From Halocaridina rubra (lineage: Eukaryota > Arthropoda > Malacostraca > Decapoda > Atyidae): a DNA stretch of 64,000 bases. Shown piece after piece: positions 22,325 to 33,858 of this stretch (its first letter is position 1; every line of letters starts with the position of its first letter). Location of the stretch: contig JAXCGZ010007619.1 in NCBI GenBank assembly GCA_037179515.1, forward strand, positions 68,501 to 132,500, given 5' to 3'. Under the pieces are notes generated by a model. The model searched no databases. It was not told where the DNA came from and was given only the letters and a program-made list of their open reading frames with translations. Both the position numbers and the translations under genes were made by a program.

Positions 22325-25147
22325 TTGTTATACACAAATGCTGATGGATTAGCTGGTAAGGCAGTAGAATTAAAAGATAGGATCCACAACAGTAAGGCAG
22401 ATATAGTAGCAATTACAGAGACTAAGTTGAGTGAGGACATAAACAGTGTCACAGTTTTTCCTAAGGGCTTCAGAATACTAAGGGTCGAAAGATCTGAGAG
22501 GACTGGTGGAGGGATAGCACTGCTCATAAGTGAGAGGATTCAAGTTGAAGAAATAAACTTGGCTATAGAAAGTGAGTTCAGGGAATTTCTTGTTGCTCGC
22601 ATAAATACTGGGTCAGAGAGCATTATAATAACTGTTGTATACAACCCACCAAGGAACCAAAATAGGCTTGAAATTTATGAGGAAAGTCATATAGGTACTA
22701 TTGAAGTCATAAACTCAGTTGTTAACATGGCACGGGAGAAAAAATGTAGGATTTTGATTATGGGAGACTTTAATCATAAAGAGATAGATTGGATAAATCT
22801 TGACCCACACAGTGGTGAGGACTCATTTGGGGCAAGATTCCTAGATTGCGTACAAGGGAATTTCCTACACCAACATGTAATGGAACCAACAAGAGCCAGG
22901 GGTGGGGATGAGCCATCACTACTTGATCTAGTGTTCACAGATAATGTGTTGGATATTGAAAATATTGAGTATGAACCACCAATTGGAAAGAGTGACCACT
23001 GTGTGTTGTTGATGGAGTATATCATTGAAGACATTCTTCCTGAGAGTAGAGGCACTGAGGACATGAGGAGGAACTATCCGAAAGGAGATTACATCAAAAT
23101 GAATGAGCTTTTTGCAGTTATTGACTGGAGAACCTTATTTTACAACAAATCTGTACAAGAAATGTATGACATCTTTTGTGAGAAATATGGGAAGATAGTA
23201 GATTGCTGCATACCTGTCACCAAAGTAGGTGTAATTCATGCCAGAGAGAAATGGTTCGATAATGGGTGTAAAAGAGCTAAGGAGTGGAGAGACAAATGCT
23301 GGAAAAGGTATAGGAGGAGAAAAAACATAAATGCCTGGCAAACCTACAAAAGAGCAAGAAATGACTACCTAAGTAAAAGGAGAGAGGCAGAGAGAGATTA
23401 TGAGAGGGACATCACCAGGAAGGCTAAAGAAAATCCCAAGCTTTTCCACAGCTTTATCAGAGGAAAACTGAAGGTAAAAGAACAGGTTTTAAGGCTAAAG
23501 AGAGCAGATGGAAGCATCACTGAGACGGACGAAGAGATCTGCAAAGAATTGAACAAGGAGTTTCAGTCAGTATTTACAGTAGAAAATACCCCACCCCCTC
23601 AGATTGCAGTGATAGAAGCTCAAGGGCCGGCATTAGAGAACATCAACCTTACAGCCACAGAGGTATGCAAAGCGCTGATGGATTTAGATGTTCATAAAGC
23701 TACAGGTCCTGATGACATATCCCCTCATGTGCTTAAAAAATGCGCAAACACAATATCAGTGGCACTAAGTATCATATTTAAGGAGTCACTGGAGTCGGTG
23801 GAGATTCCAAGATGCTGGAAACAAGCAAATGTGATACCTATCTTCAAAAAGGGAAGGAGGGATACGGCTCTGAACTATAGACCAGTTTCCTTGACCAGCA
23901 TAGTTTGCAAAGTTATGGAGAAACTACTAAGGAAACATATCTCTCTTCACTTGGAATCCTTCAACTTTTTGTCAGTGAGGCAACATGGCTTCAGAGAAGG
24001 AAGATCAACAGTAACAAACTTATTAGAATTTTATGATGAGGTAAGCCAAATCTTACAGGAAAGAGAGGGCTGGGCAGATTGCATATTCTTAGACTTCCAG
24101 AAAGCGTTTGACACTGTTCCACATGGGAGACTTATTAGGAAGCTGCAATCAATGGCTAGAATAGGTGGAAATGTCTTGGAATGGATAAAAACTTACTTAG
24201 AAGGAAGGGAACAGAGGGTTAGAGTAAGACACTCAGTGTCTGAATGGAGAAGAGTTAGTAGTGGAGTTCCACAGGGTTCAGTTTTAGGGCCACTTTTGTT
24301 CCTTGTATATGTAAATGACCTACCAGAGTCTGTAAATTCATTCATGAATATGTTTGCAGATGATGCAAAGATTGTGAAGAAAGTAAAAAACGAGAACAAT
24401 GGTAGAGAACTTCAGGAGGATCTAAATAATCTGCATGAGTGGTCAGAAAAGTGGCTAATGAAATTCAATACCTCAAAATGTAAGGTAATGAGAATGGGTA
24501 CAAGTGCAAGAAGGCCCAAGCTTGACTACTCGGTGGCTGGAGTACAACTTCAAGAGACGGAAAATGAGAGAGATCTATGAGTAAACATACTGGCAGATTT
24601 GTCTCCAGAAATACATATAAATGGCGTAGTAAGGGCAGCATCTGCATTCTTATCAAATGTAAGGGTAGCCTTCAGGCACATGGACAAGGAAATGTTCAGA
24701 AATATTTATGTAACCTATGTGAGGCCAAAACTCGAATATGCAGCCCCCTTTTGGAATCCGCACTTGAAAAAGCACATAGCTAAGCTTGAAAAAGTTCAAA
24801 GACATGCCACGAAACTGGTGCCAGAAATATGCAATCTCGGTTATGATGAGAGGCTGAGGGAATTAGACTTGCCATCACTCGAAGCTAGAAGAGTAAGGGG
24901 GGATATGGTGACAGTCTTTAAATTCCTTCATGGTTATGATAGAGTGGATAGGGATCGATATTTCGATATGGCTGGCTCTAGAACTAGAGGTCATAGTTTG
25001 AAGCTTCGTAAGAAAACTTGTTTGCAGGATGTAAGGAAATACTTTTTCAGTGTAAGAGTAGTTGATAATTGGAATTCGCTAAGCGAGGAGGTAGTTAATG
25101 CTATCTCAATCCATAGTTTTAAGGACAGGTACGATAAGTATCACTAA
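22325..25147 (+). pseudogene. CR1-like ORF2: AP endonuclease plus reverse transcriptase
   Basis: Endonuclease: LLYTNADGLAGK, ITETKL, MGDFNHKEIDW and the catalytic SDHC near 22993. RT: NYRPVSLTSIVCKVMEKLL, RQHGFREGRSTVTNLLEF, FLDFQKAFDTVPH, GVPQGSVLGPLLFLVYVNDL and NMFADDA (catalytic Asp pair, about 24345-24365). C-terminal region LEYAAPFWNPHLKKHIAKLE to KDRYDKYH. The frame is 941 codons with one TGA at 24578-24580; the 14942 copy has GGA at the matching codon, so this is a single-base nonsense. No ATG opens it: the frame is open from 22229 and reads SLRLLYTN at the start, so it may depend on ORF1 readthrough or reinitiation. Confidence 0.88.
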
Positions 25148-25235
25148 GTCTAAAAATGGAACCGATCAGGAGACGGGAAGATACGAGCTTTGGGCTCTTT
25201 CCCGTAAACACAATTAGGTAATCACCCCCTTTTTT

Positions 25236-26160
25236 TACGATTAATTAGGAAATACAGAGTAGCAGTTATGCCTATACTACCAACAATAATGTCAGCAAAT
25301 TTTCATTTTTTACAATGTTTTACTCATTACTCGTATAGGTGTATAAGCACTGCATAATTTTTTTCTAACCCATATGTATTTCCTGCTTTAGTTATATATG
25401 TGGTTCACTAATCCCCTTCCTCTAAGAAAATTCATATTCCTTTTGCATTCCCAAACTAAAGTGACTAGATTGATATGGGGAGTTCTTATATATATTATAT
25501 AGGAAATGTAATGGGTACCATTTTCCATCATTTATTATAATAAAGCAAGCTTTTTCAGATAAAGAGTCGCATATAAGTAACAACTTAAGAGATAGCTGAT
25601 GACCAATTCAGGTAGTGGAGCCATGGAACGATATATGGTATTGTAATGACCAATTCCGCTGTTAAACAGCAAATGATAAGTCTTTTCAAGGGTAATACAA
25701 TACTATACAAGGAGTGCTAGTAGATCGTTGTTTCACCATTATGCGGAGGCCTATAAATAATTATTAAATAATTTTTTTACCTACCTATTTGGTGCAGCAA
25801 ATTCAAACGAGCACACTGAACAGCTTGTGAGCACAGCGGATGAATACACAGCTAGGAGCACAGCTTATTCATATTTATCAAGTTAATGGCTTTATTTAGT
25901 TATTTGTTTATATATTTGGTCATACTGAATTTAAAAAAATACAATTTTATTCAAAATACACATGAATACACTGCTAGCAGCACAGCGGTATTTGTATTTA
26001 TCAAATTAATGACTTTATTATTTGTTTATATATCTAGTTATATTGAAGAATTACAGTATATTGAATTCAGTAACAAAAAATACCAAATACATAGCCGTAA
26101 ATACAATTTTAGTCAAAATGGTTTGTTGTGTAAGAATACAGCGTCACGCGGCATTAAAAG
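25236..26160. repeat. AT-rich flank of the Tigger1-like element with a 120-bp tandem duplication
   Basis: GCACAGCTTATTCATATTTA (about 25858) and GCACAGCGGTATTTGTATTT (about 25979) head two diverged copies that both run through GACTTTATTATTTGTTTATA-like sequence. Tandem subterminal copies are also seen in the Tigger-like elements at 35.5-41.5 kb. The element's left terminus was not identified. Confidence 0.5.
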
Positions 26161-26199
26161 AAGAATAACCCTCACTCAGCTTATTCCCGCCCGCCACAT

Positions 26200-27960
26200 T
26201 ATGCCTCGTGTTTTATTTGCTCTCTCTCATTTGTTTCGCTCATTACTGACATTACTAAGTCTCCCAAGGGTATTGGAGATAATTCTGATGGCAGTGCTAC
26301 GAAGAAAAGAAAAGCCATCACCATGGAAATTAAGACTGAAATAGTAAACTGTGCTGAAAAGGGAGAAACTTCTACGAACATTGGTCGCAATCTCAGATTA
26401 GCCCGAACAACTGTGGCCACGATCATCAAAGACAAAGATTGCATCTGTGACCACATGAAAGGTTCGACTCCTATGATGTCCACTGTGATCACTAGGCAGC
26501 ACAGTCGCCTTAAGGTCGAGATGGAGAGACTGCTAGTGCTTTGGCTTGAAGACCAGAATTGAGGACGTATCCCATTGAGCCTCATGATTATAGAGGAAAA
26601 GGCTAAAATATTATTCGAAGCCTTGAGAAGAGAAAAGGGGGAAGGCAGTGCAGGTGAAGAGCTTGTGGTTAGTATAGGTTGGCTTAATCGTTTTAAGGCT
26701 CATGTTAGTTTGCATGACTTAAGAGTGCAAGGAGAGGCTGCTAGTGGTGATTAGGAAGCAGCAAATAGGTTTCCTATTGCTTTAGTTGAAATAACAGGAA
26801 GGGGGGTTACCGTTCCGAGCAGGTATTTAATGTGGATGAGAGTGGCTTATTCTGGAAGCATATGCCTAGTTGTACATACATCGCCAAGGAGGAGAAGATA
26901 GCCCAAGGCCAAAAGGTCAGCAAGGAGAGACTGACTTTGCTTTTTGGGGCTAACAGCAGGAGATTGTAAGCTGAAGTCCTTGTTGGTTTATTGGCAGAAA
27001 ACCCATTGGTAGTGGAAGGGACAGCAGACAGTCATTTGGAAGTAAACAAAAAGGCTTGCATAACCCTTTAAATATCTGAGGACTGGATCAGCAACCATTT
27101 TATGCCTGAAGCAGAGAGGTACTGTGCTTCCAAGGGTCTGCCCTTTAAGGTATTGCTAATACTGGACAATGCCCCTGGTCACCTTGCCCATTTGGATGAC
27201 TTTCATTCTAATGTAAAGGTGATTTACCTTCCATCTAATACCACTTCCCTGTTACAGCCAATGCATTAGGGGGCCAATGCCTCTTTCAAGGCCTACTACC
27301 TCCGAAGAACAATCGCTATGGCTCTAAGGGCAACTGAGGAGGACAAGAACTTAACTTTCAAGGACCTCTGGAAATTGCACAATATTCTTCATGCTGTGAA
27401 GACTATTGCTGATGCTTGGGAGGAAGTGATGCAAACGAACTTGAATGGGGTATGGAAAGAAGCACGTACCTATTATGTGAATGACTTCCGAGGCTTTGCG
27501 GAAACAGTTGGGGCTCTCACCAAGAAAGTAGTTGTCATGATTAAGAGCTAGAGTTGGAGGTGGAGGCTCATGATGCAAAAGAGCTCCTGGAATCTCATGG
27601 CGAGCAGTTATCTACTAAAGACCTCATTCAACTGGAAAAGTAGATGATTGAAGGGGAGGAAGAACTACCAATCCCAGCGCAAGAGATTCACAATCAGAGA
27701 ATTGGAGGAAACGTTGGCCCTGGCAGAGGAATTGTTGGCAAAGCTCGAGGCTCAGGACCCCAACGTTGCCAGGCACACTAAGGTCGAGAGAGAAATCAAT
27801 GATGCCCTGCAGTGTTACAAGGAGATCTGGGAGGAGAAGAGGGCATCTTCTAAACTTGCCTTGGCCAATTCTTTGTGAAGGTAAAACCTCCATCAACAGA
27901 TCCTGTACCCTCTACCTCAGAATTCACATACAGTGCCATCAATCACTGAATGCATCATTT
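26200..27960 (+). pseudogene. Tigger1/jerky-type (pogo superfamily) transposase, decayed
   Basis: N-terminal helix-turn-helix remnant (IVNCAEKGETSTNIGRNL, LARTTVATIIKDKD), a CENP-B-like segment (LLVLWLEDQN, EGSAGEELVVSIGWLNRFK), then the DDE domain: VFNVDESGLFWKHMPS, LLILDNAPGHLAHLDD, VIYLPSNTTSLLQPM, FKAYYLRRTIAMAL, NLNGVWKEARTYY. The third catalytic position (PMDQG in relatives) reads PMH-stop-G, so the active site is lost. Stops also at about 26560, 26752 and 26969, with a frameshift near 26800. Closest in style to TIGD1/Tigger1; older than the copy at 38.6-41.5 kb. Confidence 0.8.
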
Positions 27961-28779
27961 TACAAAGTCTCAATTAGTGAAATTTCATCCTTTAAAATCA
28001 TTCATTCTCCCATTTTCATTTGCAAGTAGCAAGGGGGCAAACTAATTTCATATAGTTTACGATATAATTATGATAACTTAGTCTCCATATCAACTTCTAT
28101 GAGATTTTTAAACATGAGGCATATATTATAATACACAGTTGTACCATATTATATCATGTGATTTATTCTATCTATTCTTTTTCCTTTTCCTCTGTACATT
28201 CCTTCCCCTGTGGGAGTCATCTGGTTTACAATCTATGAATTTTGCAAGCTGGACTTTTTGCTTGGCTTATGATAATAGTAATAATACTTGGTTTCAACTG
28301 TTATGTCTCTAGATGTTGCAAAATCACAAGAAAAATTTTCAATATTCTAACAAACTCGATAAGTTTGACTCAGTATCACTGGCTAAGAAGTGGAACGTGA
28401 AAGATCATTCTTTCTCACACACATACGCTGACTCTACCAGCAGATTTTTGAAGAAACCTTCAATTTATCCAATTATCTGAGAAACAAGTTTGCCTTTTAA
28501 GCTTAAATCTAGTATACCATATGCAAGTGGGATGTCGAGACTGATAAGAATGCTATAAAGCAGTCTTTCATCTTGCAGTTAAGTTTGGTTAACAGTCCCC
28601 CTAGTAAGGATGGTGGCCTAGTCAAGGTACATGCAAATTGCAGGCAAGTTCTATCGTGATTTAGATGAAGTTTTAATCACCTAAACGCAATATAGTTAAG
28701 TCATATATTCAAGCTATTACTAGTTCCTTCGAAACTTTTTTCTAAAGTACCAAATGTTATTGTTTGCTGTTTTATGTTA

Positions 28780-28932
28780 CTAATAATCCCCATTCGAAAT
28801 GGGGGTGGAAAAAACAGGCTGGAGTGGGAGAATTCAAGCTGAATGTCTTTCCTAATATCCTGCAGTGCACTTGAACACAGCTTTGTTACTTCTTGAAAAG
28901 ATTGCTCTCATCACTGCGCTATGAGGATTTGT
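28780..28932 (-). mobile_element. SINE S2 in unit A
   Basis: CCCCATTCGAAATGGGGGTG, then GAATGTCTTTCCTAATATCC and a head ending near ACTGCGCTATGAGG. Confidence 0.65.
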
Positions 28933-29861
28933 GCACCAAATTTCAGTAAATGACCATGAAATGCATTTAGCTAATGAGACATTTTCAAGATTTCTATATT
29001 GACAACTGCAAATAAAACATATATAACTCAAGAAAGTAGGGTGGCCACAAGTGCAACAAAAGACTTTAGGTAGAAAGGCTTGAAGATACTATGTATGGCC
29101 GAGTTTCTTCTAACAACTGTACTCTATCAAATGAGGAAACTGGGGGAAAAAGATGTAAAGTTTCTTCACTCCTCTACCTATATAATTACATCCCTCGCAC
29201 ACATTACAATGATTGACATTAGAATTCCTTCTCCCTAAACAATTAGAGCATGCACGTTCCATATTGTACTCATGGGAAAGAGCCCTACGTTAGTATCTCC
29301 CCATCTCCTCCTCACTAACATATCTAAACGTGATACCATACAACACTGAGGTTAGCTAGTTGGTAAGAAATAAAATTTTTATTTAGGAGTCATTAAAATC
29401 TTTCAACCTGACCCCACCCCTCTCCTCAGTTGCTTTGAGATCATAAAATAAACTTAGGAAAATGGGGAAACCGAAGAGAAAATATGTCAAGTTTCTTCAC
29501 TCCTCTACCTTATAATAACTCTTCTACCTATATAATTACCTCCCTCGTACACATTACAAAGATTGAGATTAGACTTCCTTCTCCCCAAACTATTGGAGCA
29601 AGCATATTCCAAATTGTACTCATGGGAAAGAGCCCTAAGCTAGTATCTCCCCATTTCCTCCTCACTTACATATCTAAACGTTATACCATACTCCATTGAC
29701 GTTAGCTAGTTGGTAAGAAATATAATTTTCGTTCTGGAGTCAATATAATCTCTCAATCTGACCTCATCCCTCTCCTCAGATGCTCTGAGATCATACACTA
29801 AACTCAGGGGCAAATGAAAAGTTTCAAGGCCCATTTCCCTAATCCATGATACATCACACTA

Positions 29862-30022
29862 GGGTGTGCGGTAACACAGCAGTAGTGGACTCAAGTCAGG
29901 AAGTGACTAGCAAGGGTTTGATCCCACTGCAGGGTGCTAGAAGAGAATCCAGCCTTAATATCCAAGCTCCAACACATAATTGTCCATCCCAATTCGAATG
30001 AGGACTAACTGTGACGTAAAAG
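29862..30022 (+). mobile_element. SINE S2 in unit A, complete
   Basis: Head GCGGTAACACAGCAGTAGTG, B box GGGTTTGATCCC, body AGAATCCAGCC, 3' end CAATTCGAATGAGGACTAAC. The best complete forward copy. Confidence 0.75.
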
Positions 30023-31092
30023 ATGCATCAATCAGGATACATAACACTAGTTAAGCCCTTACATCCTTATAATTAATGTCAAAAGAATAAATTAAATACA
30101 GTTTAACAGTATATTTAAGCCACTTTACTTTTCATGAATTTGCAGTGTACTGAATCAAAAATGATGGTTCATAAACTGGTACTATGCAAGGTTATGTCAT
30201 TACACAAGGTATGATTTTCTTCAGTGATAGGATTCATACAGCAATCTTTGCATAAGTCTTTACATATAGTAATTAATCTTGAAAGAGAAATCAAAGTCTG
30301 AATATTTACATAGGTTTCAATATACATACATACATAAATAATTCTTGACTTATTTATCTTGCTACTACATTGTTCTACGAAAAAAAAAGCAGAAACTTAG
30401 TCTTCATATCAACTTCTGAGATTTTTAAACATGGGTCATGTAATACACAGTTGTACCATTTTATATCATGTAATTTTTTCTATCTATTCTTTTTCCTTTT
30501 CCTCTGCACATTTCTTCCCCTGGGGGAAGTCATCTGGTTTACAATCTTTGAATTTTGCCAGCTGGACTTTTTGCTTGGCTTATGACAATAGTAATAATAC
30601 TTGGTTTCAGTTTTTATGTCTCTAGATGTTGCAAAATCACAAGAAAAATTTTCAATTATTCTAACAAACTCTGATAAGGTTGACTCGGTATCACTGGCCA
30701 AGAAGTGGAACGTGAAAGATCATTCTTTCTCACACACATACGCTGACTCTACCAGCAGATTTTTGAAGAAACCTTCAATTTATCCAATTATCTGAGAAAC
30801 AAGTTTGCCTTTTAAGCTTAAATCTAGTATACCAAATGCAAGTGGGAAGTCGAGACCGATAAGAATGCTATAAAGCAGTCTTTCATCTTGCAGTTAAGTT
30901 TGGTTAACAGTCCCCCTTGTAAGGATGGTGGCCTAGTCAAGGCACATACAAATTGCAGGCAAGTTCTATCGTGAATCAGGTGAACTTTTAATCACCTAAA
31001 CGCAATATAGTTAAGTCATGTTGTCAAGCTATTATTAGTTCCTTCGAAACTTTTATCTAAAGTACCAAATGTTATTGTTTGCTGCTTTATGT

Positions 31093-31250
31093 TACTAATA
31101 ATCCACATTCGAAATGGGGGGTGGAAAAAACAGGCTGGAGTGGGAAAATTAGAGCTGAATGTCTTTCCTAAAGTCCTGCAGTGCGCTTGAACACAGCTTT
31201 GTTACGTCTTGAAAAGATTGCTCTCATCACTGCGCTATGAGGATTTGTGC
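31093..31250 (-). mobile_element. SINE S2 in unit B
   Basis: Duplicate of the 28780 copy: CATTCGAAATGGGGGGTGG, then CTGAATGTCTTTCC. Confidence 0.65.
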
Positions 31251-32184
31251 ACCAAATTTCAGTTAATGACCGTAAAATGCATTTAGCTAATGAGACATTT
31301 TCAAGATTTCTATATTGACAACTGCAAATATAACACATATAATTCAAGAAAGTAAGGTGGCCACAAGTGCAACAAAAGACTTTAGGTAGAAAGGCTTGAA
31401 GATACTATGTATGGCCGAGCTTCTTCTAACAACTGTACTCTAGCAAATGAGGAAACTGGGGGGAAAAGATGTTAAGTTTCTTCACTCCTCTACCTTATAA
31501 TAACTCTACCTATATAATTACCTCCTTCGCACATATTACAAATGATCGACATTAGAATTCCTTCTCCATAAACAATTGGAGTATGCATGTTCCATATTGT
31601 ACTCATGGGAAAGAGCCCTACGTTAGTATCTCCCCATCTCCTCCTCACTAACATATCTAAATGTGATACCATACACCACTGAGCTTAGGTAGTTGGTAAG
31701 AAATAAAATTTTTATTCAGGAGTCATTATAATCTCTCAACCTGACCTCACCCCTCTCCTCAGTTGCTTTGAGATCATAAAATAAACTTAGGAAAATGGGG
31801 AAACCGGAGAGAAAAAATGTCAAGTTTCTTCACTCCTCTACCTTATAATAACTCTTCTACCTATATAATTACTTCCCTCGTACACATTACAATAACTGAG
31901 ATTAGACTTCCTTCTCCCCAAACTATTGGAGCAAGCATATTCCAAATTGTACTCATGATAAAGAGCCCTAAGCTAGTATCTCCCCATTTCCTCCTCACTT
32001 ACATATCTAAACGTGATACCATACTCCATTGAGGTTAGCTAGTTGGTAAGAAATAAAATTTTCGTTCTGGAGTCAATATAATCTCTCAACCTGACCTCAT
32101 CCCTCTCCTCAGATGCTCTGAGATCATAAACTAAACTCAGGGGCAATTGAAAAGTTTCCAGGCCCATTTCCCTAATCCATGATA

Positions 32185-32255
32185 CATCACACTAGGGTGT
32201 GCGGTAACACAGCAGTAGTGGACTCAAGTCACAGGACTAACTGTGAAGTAAAAGA
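32185..32255 (+). mobile_element. SINE S2 in unit B, internally deleted
   Basis: Keeps the head GCGGTAACACAGCAGTAGTG, then jumps from GACTCAAGTCA to CAGGACTAACTGTGAAG, losing B box and body. Confidence 0.7.
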
Positions 32256-32630
32256 TACATCAATCAGGATACATAACACTAGTTAAGCCCTTACATCCTT
32301 ATATTTAATGTCAAAAGAATAAAGTAAAGTACAGTTTAACAGTATATTTAAGTCACTTTACTTTTCATGAATTTCCAATGTACTGAATCAAAAATGATGG
32401 TTCATAAACTGGTACTATGCAAGGTTATGTCATTACACAAGGTATGATTTCTTCAGTGATAGGATTCATACAGCAATCTTTGCATAAGTCTTCACATATA
32501 GTAATTAATCTTGAAAGAGAAAACAAAGTTTGAATATTTACATAGGTCTCAATATGCATACATACATATATAATTCTTGACTTATTTATCTTGCTACTAC
32601 ATTGTTCTACGAAAAAAAAAGCAGAAACTC

Positions 32631-32938
32631 TCTAAATTAACTGTCTTCAAATATATCTAGATAAGTAAGTTTTCACCCGAGTAGGCCAATGCTTATTAAC
32701 ACGAGGAAACAAATATGCAAAACAAGAAAAAGAATAATGCATAAATTATGCATAATTTTTATGCAATCTCCAAAAGTCCTACGAAAATACAACCATTTTG
32801 CTTAAGAGAACTATATGAAATGTAATCAGGCCTCCTTTCTTAAAATATCTATAACTTTACCTTGCTTTGCACACACACAGTGTAAATGTCAAAGTACCTC
32901 TCCTTTTTGTGCAGAACTATATAACTTGTAAACATTAC
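32631..32938. other. AT-rich intergenic, nothing recognised
   Basis: No supported gene or repeat. Confidence 0.35.
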
Positions 32939-33076
32939 CTATCTTCTGCAAAGCACTTTCTTGCATGACACTGCTACCCTCAGACATCTGCAGCAAAGAT
33001 GGGCACAAAATTTGTGTGAGGTGAGCTGAACTTGTGGAGTCTTCTGATATAAAATTCTCCCTCTCTGTCTTGGACA
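32939..33076 (-). CDS. Orphan exon-like block, unrecognised
   Basis: On the minus strand a 138-bp open block lies between an acceptor (GGATATTCTAG) and a strong donor (AAGATAG/GTAATG). Read in phase 1 to 1 it gives SKTERENFISEDSTSSAHLT, QILCPSLLQMSEGSS and QESALQKIG. Amino-acid composition looks coding, but no partner exon was found, and it lies between the P450 and the 47-56 kb gene without fitting either. It may be a missed exon of a third gene or chance. Confidence 0.3.
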   Translation of the reverse strand, partial: CPRQRGRILYQKTPQVQLTSHKFCAHLCCRCLRVAVSCKKVLCRR

Positions 33077-33165
33077 CTAGAATATCCAGTTTAGAACATA
33101 TTTCTCTTTAGAAAATTGAAAGGAAGGATGAAAATCAACATCAAAATAAAGCATAAAGATAGATG

Positions 33166-33312
33166 GTACCTTGGTAGTGTAGTGGCTAGAGGACTAAACT
33201 AGGGAGGTGACACAAGCGTGATTGGGCCCTCCCCAGGGAGTTAAAGGGCATCAAGCTTTAATTCCTCAGTTCCTATCTGTGTGTCTGCCCATATTGGGGA
33301 TTAATAGTGAAA
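33166..33312 (+). mobile_element. SINE S2
   Basis: Head CCTTGGTAGTGTAGTGGCTA, B-box region GTGATTGGGCCC, 3' end TTGGGGATTAATAGTGAAAC. The head is clearest here. Confidence 0.75.
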
Positions 33313-33704
33313 CGTATCCAAAAAAAGCAAGACGATAGGAAGCAATTAGAGATATAAAGAATTCACTCACTGAAACTACTTTTTCTCTTTTACAAAGGAC
33401 ATTGATCCACAGCATATTGGTCTTATTACTCTACAGGACATAAGCAAGTAATTGTAGGGAAACAATAAAAAAAAAAAGTCTTTACATATTTTTTCTAATA
33501 AAACAAACAAATTAAATATGCTTATAGCTGGTTGTATGCTAACAATAATTCAGTGCCTTTATTATGAGGCCGAGCCAAAATTATTTTTCAGATATTTTTA
33601 GCCAAATAATATAAAAATAAAAATACTAGTAAAATGAGGATAATAAAATGTCAGCTAATTTATAAAACCTTCTACATAAGAAGGAAAATGGTTGTTGTTT
33701 GCCA

Positions 33705-33858
33705 GTCTATGTCACTATTAATCCCCAGTTTGGGGGGGACATTGACAGACAAACTTGGGAATGAAAGCTGGATGCTCTTTTTAATGGTGGGATCGAACAT
33801 AACTCCGTCACTTCTCGAGTTAAGCGAACTAGCTACTGGGCTACCGCAGTCCTTCTTC
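33705..33858 (-). mobile_element. SINE S2
   Basis: ATTAATCCCCAGTTTGGGGG, GATCGAACATAAC (B-box region in reverse) and GGGCTACCGCAGTCC head. Confidence 0.65.

Larger units (their letters stand above)
20545..25235 (+). mobile_element. CR1-like non-LTR retrotransposon, near full length (4.7 kb)
   Basis: Order: 5' UTR (about 20545-21244), ORF1 (21245-22322), ORF2 (22325-25147), short 3' UTR ending ACACAATTAGGTAAT. The 3' boundary is set by the end of similarity with the copies at 14942 and 59285; the 5' boundary is approximate. Four lesions noted below make this copy inactive, but it is the best preserved of the three. Clade call (CR1/jockey group) rests on the endonuclease, RT and non-poly(A) repeat tail. 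Confidence 0.85.
28071..30397. repeat. Tandem duplication unit A (about 2.3 kb)
   Basis: From ACTTAGTCTCCATATCAAC to AAAAAAAAAGCAGAAACTTA. It is repeated directly in unit B with scattered substitutions and small indels. Contains a reverse S2 SINE (28780), two internal copies of a block starting AAGTTTCTTCACTCCTC (29158 and 29487), and a forward S2 SINE (29862). No credible gene; short frames differ between the two units. Confidence 0.9.
30398..32630. repeat. Tandem duplication unit B (about 2.2 kb)
   Basis: Direct repeat of unit A, offset by about 2.31-2.33 kb. It lacks about 100 bp of the forward S2 SINE at 32220. A 73-codon minus-strand frame here (30701-30480, with TKYYYYCHKPSKKSSWQNSK) is broken by two 1-bp indels in unit A, so I do not call a gene; I do not recognise the peptide. 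Confidence 0.9.

Noticed and set aside
21787..22527. Minus-strand frames under the CR1-like element
   Set aside because: Shadows of ORF1/ORF2 on the plus strand.
26200..27960. Host TIGD1-like gene
   Set aside because: Several stops and loss of the third catalytic Asp.
29484..29699. Repeated 71-residue plus-strand frame, also at 31817
   Set aside because: Conserved only because the DNA is a tandem duplication; no domain, no splice context.
30480..30701. 73-residue minus-strand gene (contains TKYYYYCHKPSKKS)
   Set aside because: The duplicate in the neighbouring unit has two 1-bp indels in the same frame, and there is no recognised family.
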